Assembly (NCBI GenBank): GCA_019359015.1
Contig: JAHHID010000001.1
Location: 105,274-169,273 of the forward strand
Direction of reading: 5' to 3'
Source of the DNA: Spirirestis rafaelensis WJT71-NPBG6
Lineage (GTDB): Bacteria > Cyanobacteriota > Cyanobacteriia > Cyanobacteriales > Nostocaceae
Length of the DNA stretch: 64,000 nucleotides
How positions within the stretch are numbered: position 1 is the stretch's first letter; every line of letters starts with the position of its first letter. A model generated the notes under the pieces. It did no database searches and was not told the DNA's origin. It worked only from the letters and a program-made list of their open reading frames with translations. The position numbers and the translations under genes are program-made. This document shows positions 7,982-15,813 of the stretch, piece after piece.

Positions 7982-9622
7982 TTATTGAAACGCTTGTTCT
8001 AGTTGTTCAGATGTCAGAGATTTAATTAAACTTAAGGGTAGTGGTTGCTGACTAATTGTATTAACGTAATCTGTACTCAAATATGCAACGTAACTTGACT
8101 GTTCGGCAACATACGTTTCAAAAAAGGGAACACTCAAAGCTTTAACATAACGCTGTGCCAAGGCAGGACTTGGACCGATTACTTGTCTAGGTACAGGCAC
8201 AACTGCATTTGATGATTCTGTAGTAGTAGAAAAGTGTGTACCGCCATTGATGAGTGCTAAATACTTGTTTGGAGTTGTTAACCAAGTAAAAGGCCGAATT
8301 TGTTCTGGGAAAGCCGGAGCAACAGTATCAGAACTGCCAGATACAATCATCACCGGAATTTTTATTTGGCTGAGACTAGCTTGACCAAAAATACTGCTAT
8401 CAACTGGATTAATGGCAATTGCTGCTTTTATCCTTGCATCGGATAAGTTGTACTGAGTATTTGGTAAATTGACTGCCAAACATTGGAGTAAAAGCGAAAC
8501 ATTTAACGTATTTTCCAAAGCTGGACAGTCGGTTTTTAGTTGCTCAAAATTAATCTTTGCACCTGCCAATGCTAATGCCGTATATCCACCAAATGATTGC
8601 CCTACTACACCAACTTGTTCTAAATTTAAACGTCCCTTAAATGTTGGGTTAGACTGTGATAATCGAGTGAGTTCATCTAGTAATAATTTAATATCTAAAG
8701 GTCTATCAATTAATTCTCTAGGGTTAGTAACTGTATCTGCTGTACCTGCTAATAATGCTTGTAGTTGTTTTGAATTACTTCCAGGATGTTCTGGAACAGC
8801 AACGACAAAACCATAGGACGCGAGATGTTCAGCTAGATAAGCAAAACTTGTTCTGTCGGAACCAAGTCCGTGCGAAATGACAATTATCGGACGAGGAGTT
8901 TGAGCAATTGGAAGGTAAATATCAGCAGGAAAAGTCCGATTACGCGAGAGGTCATTAAGTGTGATAGTTTGCTTTAAGAAACGAAAACTTCCATTTTGTC
9001 CTAAGTTCATCAATGGAACAGTATTCAGTGTAGAAGCTGTAGTTACGTTTTGTTGGGATTGTTGGTTAATAAGTGCTACTGCATTTTGAGTTTGATTTAC
9101 TAAATTCTGTAATGACTCTGCTATTGCCAAACTCTGGTCTAAGTTAATTGAAATTGCACTCGCCGGAAACTTGCGTAATACATTTAAAAGCGTAAAATCT
9201 TTTTGATCTGCGGCTGACAAAATCAGTGCTGCGCGAATTGCATAAAACCCTGATAAGTTAGATTCTGTCTGAATAACTTTCCCCAATTTTTCTAATAATT
9301 GTTCACCAATGGGTGTATAAAGAAACTGCGAAACTTCTACTTGATTTAAGGGAATGGGAGTTAGTAAAACTTTTCGCAGTTGAGCTAGTTGCTTTTTGTC
9401 TACATACTGAGTATATGCAGCTAAACCTTCGTCCACTTTGCCTGTTCTAGTATAAGTTTCGAGTGAACTAATTGGGATAGACCTTTCTAAAAGACCATAA
9501 TTAAATCTAATCCGCTCTGCACCTAAAGCGGGATAAGCAGTTAGTGTAGGCAGCAATCCTATACTAAAAATTCTCAAAGCCAATTTCAGCCAAACAGCTT
9601 TTTTATCTATCAAATGAGTCAT
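7982..9622 (-). CDS. DUF1400-containing alpha/beta hydrolase, exported
   Basis: A 546-residue protein that begins with a signal peptide (hydrophobic residues 10-32, cleavage near ALGAE). Residues about 33-165 match DUF1400, a cyanobacterial module (IRFNYGLLERSIPISSLETY, then an N-terminal helical region). Residues about 215-530 form a dienelactone-hydrolase-like alpha/beta hydrolase with HG oxyanion motif (VISHGLGSDRTSF), nucleophile Ser in GQSFGGY (about 342), Asp in VSGSSDTVAP and His in GGTHFS. A periplasmic esterase or lipase is likely. It is the third gene of a minus-strand group, 23 bp after the preceding hydrolase, so co-transcription is probable. Confidence 0.85.
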   Translation of the reverse strand: MTHLIDKKAVWLKLALRIFSIGLLPTLTAYPALGAERIRFNYGLLERSIPISSLETYTRTGKVDEGLAAYTQYVDKKQLAQLRKVLLTPIPLNQVEVSQFLYTPIGEQLLEKLGKVIQTESNLSGFYAIRAALILSAADQKDFTLLNVLRKFPASAISINLDQSLAIAESLQNLVNQTQNAVALINQQSQQNVTTASTLNTVPLMNLGQNGSFRFLKQTITLNDLSRNRTFPADIYLPIAQTPRPIIVISHGLGSDRTSFAYLAEHLASYGFVVAVPEHPGSNSKQLQALLAGTADTVTNPRELIDRPLDIKLLLDELTRLSQSNPTFKGRLNLEQVGVVGQSFGGYTALALAGAKINFEQLKTDCPALENTLNVSLLLQCLAVNLPNTQYNLSDARIKAAIAINPVDSSIFGQASLSQIKIPVMIVSGSSDTVAPAFPEQIRPFTWLTTPNKYLALINGGTHFSTTTESSNAVVPVPRQVIGPSPALAQRYVKALSVPFFETYVAEQSSYVAYLSTDYVNTISQQPLPLSLIKSLTSEQLEQAFQ

Positions 9623-9645
9623 GATATATCAGTTAAAATAGTACA

Positions 9646-10485
9646 TTATGCAACAGTAAAATTAGCGGATAATAAAATTTGATAGAGATTAACATCCCTT
9701 TCAACTAAGCAGGCATGGCCGCTATGAGGTAGAGTTATTATCTGAGAATTAGGGAAAATATTACTTAAATGTTTTGCCTCTGCTTCTGAAGGTAAAACTC
9801 GGTCTTCTCTACTAGCAATTAGTAAGACAGGTTGAGTAATTTGAGAGAATTTATTTTCATCAATATCAAATTCTCTCATCATAGATAGTCGCTGATTAGC
9901 AGTTTCTTTTGGTGCAGAACTGGTCGATTTTGAAAGAGCTTGGCTAGCAGCAGGTGAAATTCGATTTAAATCAGCTAGAAAAGGCAAAGATAAAAACGAG
10001 CATATTTTGTAAAAGAATTGAGGGGTGTAAGGAAACAAAACCGAACCTAAATTTAACCAAGGTACTCGATGAAATGAAGAAGCAGAATTAATTAAAATAA
10101 TCTTTGTAAATAGTTGAGGAAATTTTTCTAAGACTTTGAGCGCCAAGCAACCACCGAATGATTCCCCACAAAGATAAACAGGCGATGTCTCACGACAAAC
10201 CACTTCTCTACGAGACGCTCCGCGAACGTGTCTACGTGGTACTTTTTCTAGTTCTATCTTGGTTAAAGTGACTATTTCTTCTGCCATTTCATCCCAACTT
10301 GTTAGCTCGTCAGGGGGAATGACAAAACAACGTACATCAAAAGCAGCTTCTAAACCTGCTGTTTGAATATACATCAATTCGTTTCCAGTCTCATCCATTC
10401 CAGGTATAAATACAAAAAGTGGATAATTATGGTTAGAGAACTGGGTAGTTAATAAATAAGGATGACTACGAATTTTTGATGGCAT
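9646..10485 (-). CDS. Alpha/beta hydrolase
   Basis: A 279-residue cytosolic alpha/beta hydrolase: FIPGMDETG oxyanion region (about 26-34), nucleophile Ser in CGESFGG (about 109), Asp in ASREDRVLP (about 226) and His in PHSGHACLVE (about 255). It lies 7 bp after the truncated alcohol dehydrogenase gene and 23 bp before the DUF1400 hydrolase. Residues about 82-98 (RRHVRGASRREVV) are Arg-rich and unlike the rest; they correspond to a dispersed repeat inserted before the nucleophile-elbow strand. Substrate unknown. Confidence 0.82.
   Translation of the reverse strand: MPSKIRSHPYLLTTQFSNHNYPLFVFIPGMDETGNELMYIQTAGLEAAFDVRCFVIPPDELTSWDEMAEEIVTLTKIELEKVPRRHVRGASRREVVCRETSPVYLCGESFGGCLALKVLEKFPQLFTKIILINSASSFHRVPWLNLGSVLFPYTPQFFYKICSFLSLPFLADLNRISPAASQALSKSTSSAPKETANQRLSMMREFDIDENKFSQITQPVLLIASREDRVLPSEAEAKHLSNIFPNSQIITLPHSGHACLVERDVNLYQILLSANFTVA
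10190..10245. repeat. Dispersed repeat inserted inside the hydrolase gene
   Basis: The segment contains CTACGAGACGCTCCGCGAACG, a variant of the GAGACGCTACGCGAACG repeat that also occurs in intergenic regions here (2300s, 7720s, 63070s, 63930s). It encodes an Arg-rich insert and preserves the frame. Confidence 0.55.
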
Positions 10486-10492
10486 AAATAAA

Positions 10493-11410
10493 CTAATTTA
10501 CAATAAGAAAAGCATTACCAGGATGCCAATTGCCATTTTGAGGATTAGTTTTAGGAGCAATTTGTTGTAACTGCTGCTGGAATTGTTGTGCTTCTTTTTG
10601 AGCTTTCTCGGCTGCTGGACCACTGTCAGGAGCATTCGCATCTACGCCAACTGCTTCAATCACCCTATCCACACCAATTCCCGCGGTAAGTTCGCCGATC
10701 GCCTCAATTGGGTCTTCGGCATTATAATCGATGACTTCTGCACCCAAATCACGCGCCATTTCCAAGCGTGAAGGAATTGTATCCACTGCAATGATGCGTC
10801 CTGCACCGAACAGTCTGGCGCTGACAATGGCAAACTGTCCTACAGGACCACAACCAAAGATGGCAACTGTATCTCCCGGTGTTATCTCTGCAATATCGGC
10901 TCCAAAGTATGCCGTGGGGAAGATGTCAGACAACAGAATTGCTTGGTCGTCTGTAACCTCTTTTGGTAGTTTTACCAGCCCCGCATTGGCATAAGGAATC
11001 CGAGCATATTCCGCTTGCAATCCATCGAAGGGACCTGCTGCTTCTGAACCTCCGAAAAAAGCTGTACCAGCGTTATGTCCGTGGGGATTGGCGTTATCAC
11101 ATTGAGCATGATATCCCGTACGGCAGTAAGAACAGTAACCGCAGGCAATTGTCGAGGGAACAACAACGCGATCGCCTACTTTCAAATTCCGCACATTGGA
11201 GCCAATTTCTTCAATAATGCCAACGCCTTCATGTCCCAGAATTGTACCGGGTTTCATTCCCGTGAATGTTCCCCGAATCATATGTAAATCTGTGCCGCAA
11301 ATTGCACTAGAAGTCAGCCGAATGATCGCATCTGTTGACTCTTGAATTTTTGGTTCTGGTACGTTATCTAATCGAATATCTCCAATTCCGTGAAAAACAA
11401 CTGCTTTCAT
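10493..11410 (-). CDS. Zinc-dependent alcohol dehydrogenase, C-terminally truncated
   Basis: A medium-chain dehydrogenase of the glutathione-independent formaldehyde/alcohol dehydrogenase type. It has the catalytic zinc ligand Cys in ICGTDLH (about residue 38), GHEGVG (about 59), the four-Cys structural zinc lobe CGYCSYCRTGYHAQC (about 90-104) and a Rossmann motif GCGPVGQ (about 186-192). Family members have about 385-390 residues; this one has 305. It follows the family up to NGNWHPGNA, then ends in six unrelated residues. About 80 residues of the coenzyme/catalytic C-terminus are missing, directly against the next gene (7-bp gap). A deletion junction is the simplest reading, and activity is doubtful. 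Confidence 0.8.
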   Translation of the reverse strand: MKAVVFHGIGDIRLDNVPEPKIQESTDAIIRLTSSAICGTDLHMIRGTFTGMKPGTILGHEGVGIIEEIGSNVRNLKVGDRVVVPSTIACGYCSYCRTGYHAQCDNANPHGHNAGTAFFGGSEAAGPFDGLQAEYARIPYANAGLVKLPKEVTDDQAILLSDIFPTAYFGADIAEITPGDTVAIFGCGPVGQFAIVSARLFGAGRIIAVDTIPSRLEMARDLGAEVIDYNAEDPIEAIGELTAGIGVDRVIEAVGVDANAPDSGPAAEKAQKEAQQFQQQLQQIAPKTNPQNGNWHPGNAFLIVN

Positions 11411-11734
11411 TGTGAATACTCCTGATTCATGAGGTTTATATTTCAGAACAAAACTGAGTAGCTTGTGTTTTTAGCTATTACAAAACACGAGAAAATATTT
11501 ATGCAATAGAGTAATAAATCTTGTATTTAAATTAATTTTTTTGATGGATAACTTCAGCAGAAAATTGAGTTAATTTTGGACTATATGACATACGCACTTA
11601 GAAACTATGCTATTGATATTGCTATGGTTTCTTATCGTCCTTTAGAAGGATATAAATCATAAATCCCACATTCCGCACCTTGAACTGTCACACAAGCCAC
11701 ATAAGCGTAAATAAATCTCCAGCCCAACGGAAGA

Positions 11735-11925
11735 ATCAGTAGGAATAGACGGAAACCCTTGCGGGTTCGGGGCTTGGCTCCTTCTCAATCACGGAGACCA
11801 AGGCTTCCCGTCGCTACCGCTGCGCTAACGACGGGAAGCGGAGCCAAGTAAAGTGGACGGGTTTCCTTATTCAGTAAGCAAGTGGTGTCCAAGACTGCGA
11901 CTCCCAACACCGTCACACCTAGATC
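11735..11925. repeat. GC-rich dispersed repeat, second copy
   Basis: It shares long blocks with the copy at 2210-2455: GGAATAGACGGAAACCC, CTTGCGGGTTCGGGGCTTGG, CTCCTTCTCAATC, CTAACGACGGGAAGCGGAGC and CCAAGACTGCGAC. It lacks the extra segment of about 60 bp present in the first copy and so probably represents the uninterrupted form. Confidence 0.65.
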
Positions 11926-11966
11926 CAAGGGTACCAACGAATAATTTCACGCACCAGGTTTCTTTT

Positions 11967-12115
11967 AGGACTTACGCAAGCGTCACAAAATAATGTCAAC
12001 TGGCACATATACTTAAATTTGACGTTAATATTTGTAAGCATTGATTTATAAACGTTAGAGCTAAATTAATTTAATGTGACAGTTTGAAAATAAATGTGCC
12101 AGTTACGTAAGTCCT
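11967..12115. mobile_element. MITE-like element, 149 bp
   Basis: The ends form an imperfect terminal inverted repeat: AGGACTTACGCAAG at the left and the complement AGGACTTACGTAAC at the right (12 of 14 match). ACTGGCACAT also recurs in inverted orientation inside both ends. The interior is AT-rich and non-coding. AGGACTTACG-type termini are common on cyanobacterial non-autonomous elements. No clear target duplication was seen. Confidence 0.6.
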
Positions 12116-12118
12116 GTC

Positions 12119-12250
12119 TTTATTGGCGAGCAAAATCGAGATTTACTACTAAATGCAGATGGAAGTTTGAGCGATCGCGCTTTTGGTCTTTCTAGCCACT
12201 CACGGGATAAGATGATTCAATTTCAAGGCACTGACCAGCACATAGGTTAG
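12119..12250 (+). pseudogene. Coding remnant next to the MITE
   Basis: The frame reads IGEQNRDLLLNADGSLSDRA and then FGLSSHSRDKMIQFQGTDQ before TAG at 12248-12250. It has no start codon and begins exactly where the MITE ends. It looks like the 3' part of a gene disrupted by the element. The family is not recognised. Confidence 0.35.
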
Positions 12251-13340
12251 GGTTGAGATTAATTCTATAGTGACAACAAAAATGACATTGTGTTGCCAGA
12301 ACAAGCACCGCCTTGCAGCCATAGTAAGTTAGTCATCAGTTCTGTTGTCTATGTTGTTTACCATGCCTAATTTAGGCAACTAAAAAAGGATAAAACATAA
12401 AAGCACGCTTGCCCTAGCGAATTTTATTCGCGGTTCATGTTGCACATAAACGAAGTCCGCAGAACATCGCGGACTATAAGAAATCAAGGGTTTGAGAGCC
12501 TGCGACTTCCAGAGGAAGGGCAAAGGCGTGCAAAATATGAGAATTCATATTTTACCCTTTCTTGCAGTCCTCCAGATGAGTGCTGTGGAGTATTACTTTA
12601 TCCTTTCGAGCAACGAAATTTGTCAGACATAGCCTATTTTCAAACGTCTCTTGTTCAATATTAGGTAGTTTTTGCCTCGGTTGGATGTGATTAAATAAGA
12701 TTTTATTTTTTGTATTAGGCAAATACAATTCAATATTTTAAAAAAGTTCTCGGCAGAACAGATTCCTAAGTTAAATAGTAATAAAATATAAAACGCATAC
12801 ATTGCTATAAATAGTAAATATTAGAAATTAATTTTGTTTTATTTAAATTAAGTTATATTTAATTATTTAAAAATGCAATTAAATTATACAAGTTTTATTG
12901 AGTATATATGCTTTTCCGCAAGTATATAAATTAAAAATTTATGATGTTAAAATCAGCCAAATAAAAAATATGAAGATATATGGAAAATGTTTGAAAAGAA
13001 CGTAAAAAATTGCAATTTTCCTCTATGCTTCTAACAATAGAGTGTTTTGTAGCTCCATAAAATTAGCTAATTCAATCAAGGAGAATTCATTTTTTACAAG
13101 TGTGAAAACACTTGATAATTGAAATTGCGGCTTTTCCTCAGCCCAGAGAGAAAGTAACAGCCGTGGAAAAGGTGTAGATAAAGAGTGGTGAGGAGAGATC
13201 GGCAACAGCTTTGAATATCGGGGGAAAACACAAGGGTGCAATTTGTATAACCCTTGATTAGACGCGCAAGAACAAATGCGTCTCCATGTCTTGTGGGCGT
13301 TGAAAGATTCAATTCCCGAACCGACGATAAAAGAGTGGTG
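12251..13340. other. Long AT-rich region upstream of the extended hyp operon
   Basis: No convincing gene. It contains a 9-bp stem hairpin (AAAATATGA at 12532-12540 with TCATATTTT at 12545-12553), a TGTATT/AATACA palindrome at 12711-12727, and a strongly AT-rich stretch (12740-13010) that could hold promoters. The uptake hydrogenase genes that often precede this operon in heterocystous cyanobacteria are not here. Confidence 0.5.
12711..12727. promoter_or_regulatory. NtcA-like palindrome candidate
   Basis: TGTATT and AATACA arms flank a 5-nt spacer (TGTA-N9-TACA form), similar to reported NtcA/BifA sites but not the canonical GTA-N8-TAC. It lies about 610 bp upstream of the first operon gene, so any role in hyp regulation is inference. 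Confidence 0.3.
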
Positions 13341-14324
13341 ATGACCCCTAATATTACAGATTCAGCTGTTAAAGCGGCGATTGCGGCGATCGCATCGGAA
13401 TCAGCAACGACAGAAGAAAAAATCGAGATGCTGATTGAGATGGCGCAATCTTTTCAAAAACAGCCCAAAACTGCCCAAGATTTGCGAAATGCTGTTGGGT
13501 TGTATTATAGGGCGTATGAATTGTGCGCTGATGATTATCCTCTCCTCAAAGCCCGCGCTAAAGCGGGAATGGCACTCGGCTTACAGACAATTCCGGATGT
13601 TGGGTCACAATTGCTACTGCAAGCGAAAGCAGGTTATGAAGAAGCACTGCCAATTTTGCAACAATTTGCTTCATCTGAGGAAGTAGCAGAGGTGCAGATG
13701 AATTTGGGTTTGGTGTTGCAGTCGTTGGTGCCATTCAATTTGGCGCGGACGACAGATAGCATCCAAGCTTATCACGAGGCTTTGCGGGTATTTACCTGGC
13801 AGGATTACCCGCAAGAATATGCGATTTTATACAACAATATCGCGATCGCTTACCTTTCTATGCCCTTAGCATCAGAAAGAGAATACTTGCGTCAAGGCTT
13901 GGCTGTGCAGTCATTTGAGGTTGCATTGAAGCATATTAAGGTGATTGACCATCCCAGAGAATATGCAATGTTGCAAAATAACTTGGGAAATGCTTTGCAA
14001 TATTTACCGAGTTCGCATCCACTAGAGAATATTTTACGAGCGATCGCTGCTTATGACGAGGCGTTAAAAGTGCGATCTGCTAAAGATACACCCTTAGAAT
14101 ACGCAAACACAATTTCTAACAAAGCTAATGCCTTATTCAACTTACCAGATGACCCAGAAAAAGCAGAAGCCGGGAATTATAAAAATCTGTTGCGATCTCG
14201 TGATTACTATCAAGAAGCTAGGGAAATATTTAATCAGCATGAACAGATAGAACAAGCAGAAATTGTCACCCAAGCTTTGCAAGAAGTCGAGATGGAAATA
14301 CTAAAGAATAACTCTCAGTTTTAA
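13341..14324 (+). CDS. TPR-like protein of the extended hyp operon
   Basis: A protein of about 327 residues made of helical repeats with TPR-type spacing: LRNAVGLYYRAYELCADDYP, AEVQMNLGLVLQSLVP, YAILYNNIAIAYLSMP, YAMLQNNLGNALQYLP and YANTISNKANALFNLP. It has no signal peptide. It is first in a plus-strand run with the NifU/Rieske, NHL and hyp genes. Homologues sit in the extended hyp operon of Nostoc PCC 7120-type strains and have been proposed to help mature the hydrogenase small subunit; this is from memory and is a proposal, not shown here. The ATG at 13341 is preferred over the far upstream TTG at 13254, because the repeat-like leader between them is not protein-like. Confidence 0.75.
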   Translation: MTPNITDSAVKAAIAAIASESATTEEKIEMLIEMAQSFQKQPKTAQDLRNAVGLYYRAYELCADDYPLLKARAKAGMALGLQTIPDVGSQLLLQAKAGYEEALPILQQFASSEEVAEVQMNLGLVLQSLVPFNLARTTDSIQAYHEALRVFTWQDYPQEYAILYNNIAIAYLSMPLASEREYLRQGLAVQSFEVALKHIKVIDHPREYAMLQNNLGNALQYLPSSHPLENILRAIAAYDEALKVRSAKDTPLEYANTISNKANALFNLPDDPEKAEAGNYKNLLRSRDYYQEAREIFNQHEQIEQAEIVTQALQEVEMEILKNNSQF

Positions 14325-14341
14325 AGAAAGGAAGAAACAGA

Positions 14342-14581
14342 ATGACAGATTTTTTGTCAAGCTTGCTGTCTGGTGACATTAACTTAATTACATCATTAGT
14401 ATGGCTAGCAATAGCAGCAGGCTTATCTATAGTTGGGGGTGCAATTGGCGGTGTACTTTTAGCTGGGAAAGATTTAGGTTATGAATTAGCCGCAATGACT
14501 GGTGGATTATTAGGACCTGCTGGTGTGATTCCAGCGATATTTTTAGGGCTACTTATTCTAAATTTATTGAATAATTCCTAG
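14342..14581 (+). CDS. Small membrane protein of the extended hyp operon, 79 aa
   Basis: It has two hydrophobic segments (about 16-40 and 52-75) rich in Gly, Ala and Leu (VWLAIAAGLSIVGGAIGG and LLGPAGVIPAIFLGLLIL), so two membrane helices are likely. It starts 17 bp after the TPR gene behind an AAAGGAAG ribosome-binding site. Small conserved membrane proteins occupy this place in the extended hyp operons of heterocystous cyanobacteria. Function unknown; a role near membrane-bound hydrogenase is inferred from context. Confidence 0.7.
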   Translation: MTDFLSSLLSGDINLITSLVWLAIAAGLSIVGGAIGGVLLAGKDLGYELAAMTGGLLGPAGVIPAIFLGLLILNLLNNS

Positions 14582-14589
14582 GAGTAATT

Positions 14590-14814
14590 ATGTTTGAGAT
14601 GGGCTGGTTTTCTGTTAAATTATTTCTCAAAGGAAAGCTAATACGCGATCCTGTGTATTTTATCCGGCAAACTACAATAGGTACTGCCATAGGTTTGTTG
14701 TTGTTGGTATCAATTGCACAAGTGAACGTTCCCTTATGGCTACCAATCATAGTATCTAGCTTATTAACTGGCGCAATAATGCCATTTCTCCTTAAAGATT
14801 TTAAAATGAAGTGA
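14590..14814 (+). CDS. Small membrane protein of the extended hyp operon, 74 aa
   Basis: It lies 8 bp after the previous small gene, with TAGGAG as ribosome-binding site. An N-terminal amphipathic part (MGWFSVKLFLKGKLIRDP) is followed by two membrane helices (about 29-46 and 49-67) and a basic end. No known motif. Tight spacing shows one transcript with its neighbours. Function unknown. Confidence 0.7.
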   Translation: MFEMGWFSVKLFLKGKLIRDPVYFIRQTTIGTAIGLLLLVSIAQVNVPLWLPIIVSSLLTGAIMPFLLKDFKMK

Positions 14815-14894
14815 GTTGTTATTTGTTAGTTGTTAGTTGATGGTTAACAGGAGTCAGTGCCGCAAGGGTTTCCCGACTTGAGGCATCTGGCATT

Positions 14895-14939
14895 CAACAG
14901 TCAACAGTCAACAGCTATCCACTATCCACTATCCACTAA
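14895..14939. repeat. Tandem heptamer repeats
   Basis: CAACAGT is repeated three times and is followed by ATCCACT/CTATCCA repeated three times. These are short tandem repeats typical of filamentous cyanobacteria, placed between two genes of the operon. Confidence 0.8.
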
Positions 14940-14956
14940 CTACTATCCAATAAATA

Positions 14957-15808
14957 ATGACTAAGCTTGAGGAATTAGTTCAAGAAATTAACCGTTTTGA
15001 GGCAATTGTAGCTGAGTGGGATGAAAGCCAGCGGTGTGTAGTAGTCGGGCTGAAAAGGGCGATTGAAGCTTTACATAAAGTAGCTTTAATGCGGTTGATT
15101 AGAAGCTTAAAAAAAGAAGAATCAATTTCAGCTTTACGTGAGGCAGTAGATGATGAAGTGGTATACGGAGTACTACTTTATCATGAACTCGTAAAACCGC
15201 CCAAACCGTCTTTGTCACAACGCGTTCAAACAGCCATTGATGAAGTTCGTCCTAGCTTAAAAAGTCATAACGGTGATGTGGAATTAGTAGCAATTAAATT
15301 ACCAGATACTGTTGAAGTCAGTTTCATCGGAACTTGCAGTCATTGTCCGTCTTCAACTTTGACTTTATCTCAGGGAATTGAACAAGCGATTAAAAAATAT
15401 TGTCCAGAAATTACTAAAGTTATCGCAGTTGATAATAAACCTATTGTTCATAGAGCTAATGGTTTAACCAGTCCATTTTCTCAAAATAAAAATCTCCCTT
15501 GGGTTAAGCTAACAACTGTTGATCAAGTTCCTGAGTCTGGTGTTTTAGCAGTTAATTTTGCAGGAAATTCGCTAATTTTGCATCGTCAAGGTATTAAGAT
15601 AAGCTGTTACAAAAATGCTTGTGCTCACCTAGCTTCTCCTTTAGATGAGGGTAGAGTTGAAAATGGTATTCTGACCTGTCCCTCTCACGGATTTGAGTAC
15701 AAGTTAGATACAGGAGAATGCTTAACAGCACCTGAGGTTTCTCTACAGTCGTATCCTGTGAAGATTAAGGGTGATAAAGTTTTTGTGCAACTACTATTGA
15801 AAATATAA
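14957..15808 (+). CDS. NifU C-terminal (Nfu)/Rieske fusion protein of the hyp operon
   Basis: A 283-residue fusion. Residues 1-80 are helical with no known motif. Residues about 90-160 form a NifU-C/Nfu iron-sulfur scaffold (IDEVRPSLKSHNGDVELVAI, then the CSHC cluster motif followed by PSSTLTLSQGIEQAI). Residues about 190-283 are a Rieske [2Fe-2S] domain with CAH and CPSH cluster-ligand pairs. This combination is a marker of the extended hyp cluster in nitrogen-fixing cyanobacteria. A role in building or delivering iron-sulfur clusters to the hydrogenase small subunit has been suggested for the family. It ends 5 bp before the NHL-repeat gene. Confidence 0.85.
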   Translation: MTKLEELVQEINRFEAIVAEWDESQRCVVVGLKRAIEALHKVALMRLIRSLKKEESISALREAVDDEVVYGVLLYHELVKPPKPSLSQRVQTAIDEVRPSLKSHNGDVELVAIKLPDTVEVSFIGTCSHCPSSTLTLSQGIEQAIKKYCPEITKVIAVDNKPIVHRANGLTSPFSQNKNLPWVKLTTVDQVPESGVLAVNFAGNSLILHRQGIKISCYKNACAHLASPLDEGRVENGILTCPSHGFEYKLDTGECLTAPEVSLQSYPVKIKGDKVFVQLLLKI

Positions 15809-15813
15809 AATTG

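Noticed and set aside
12251-12365. Second coding-like stretch (FYSDNKNDIVLPEQAPPC) after the MITE remnant
   Set aside because: No start, no family, and continuity with the first remnant could not be established.
12437-12664. 75-aa open frame upstream of the hyp operon
   Set aside because: It spans a hairpin and an AT-rich region, has no ribosome-binding site and no protein-like pattern.
13290-13330. GTTGAAAGATTCAATTCCCG, resembling a CRISPR repeat
   Set aside because: It occurs once only, with no spacer-repeat periodicity and no cas genes.
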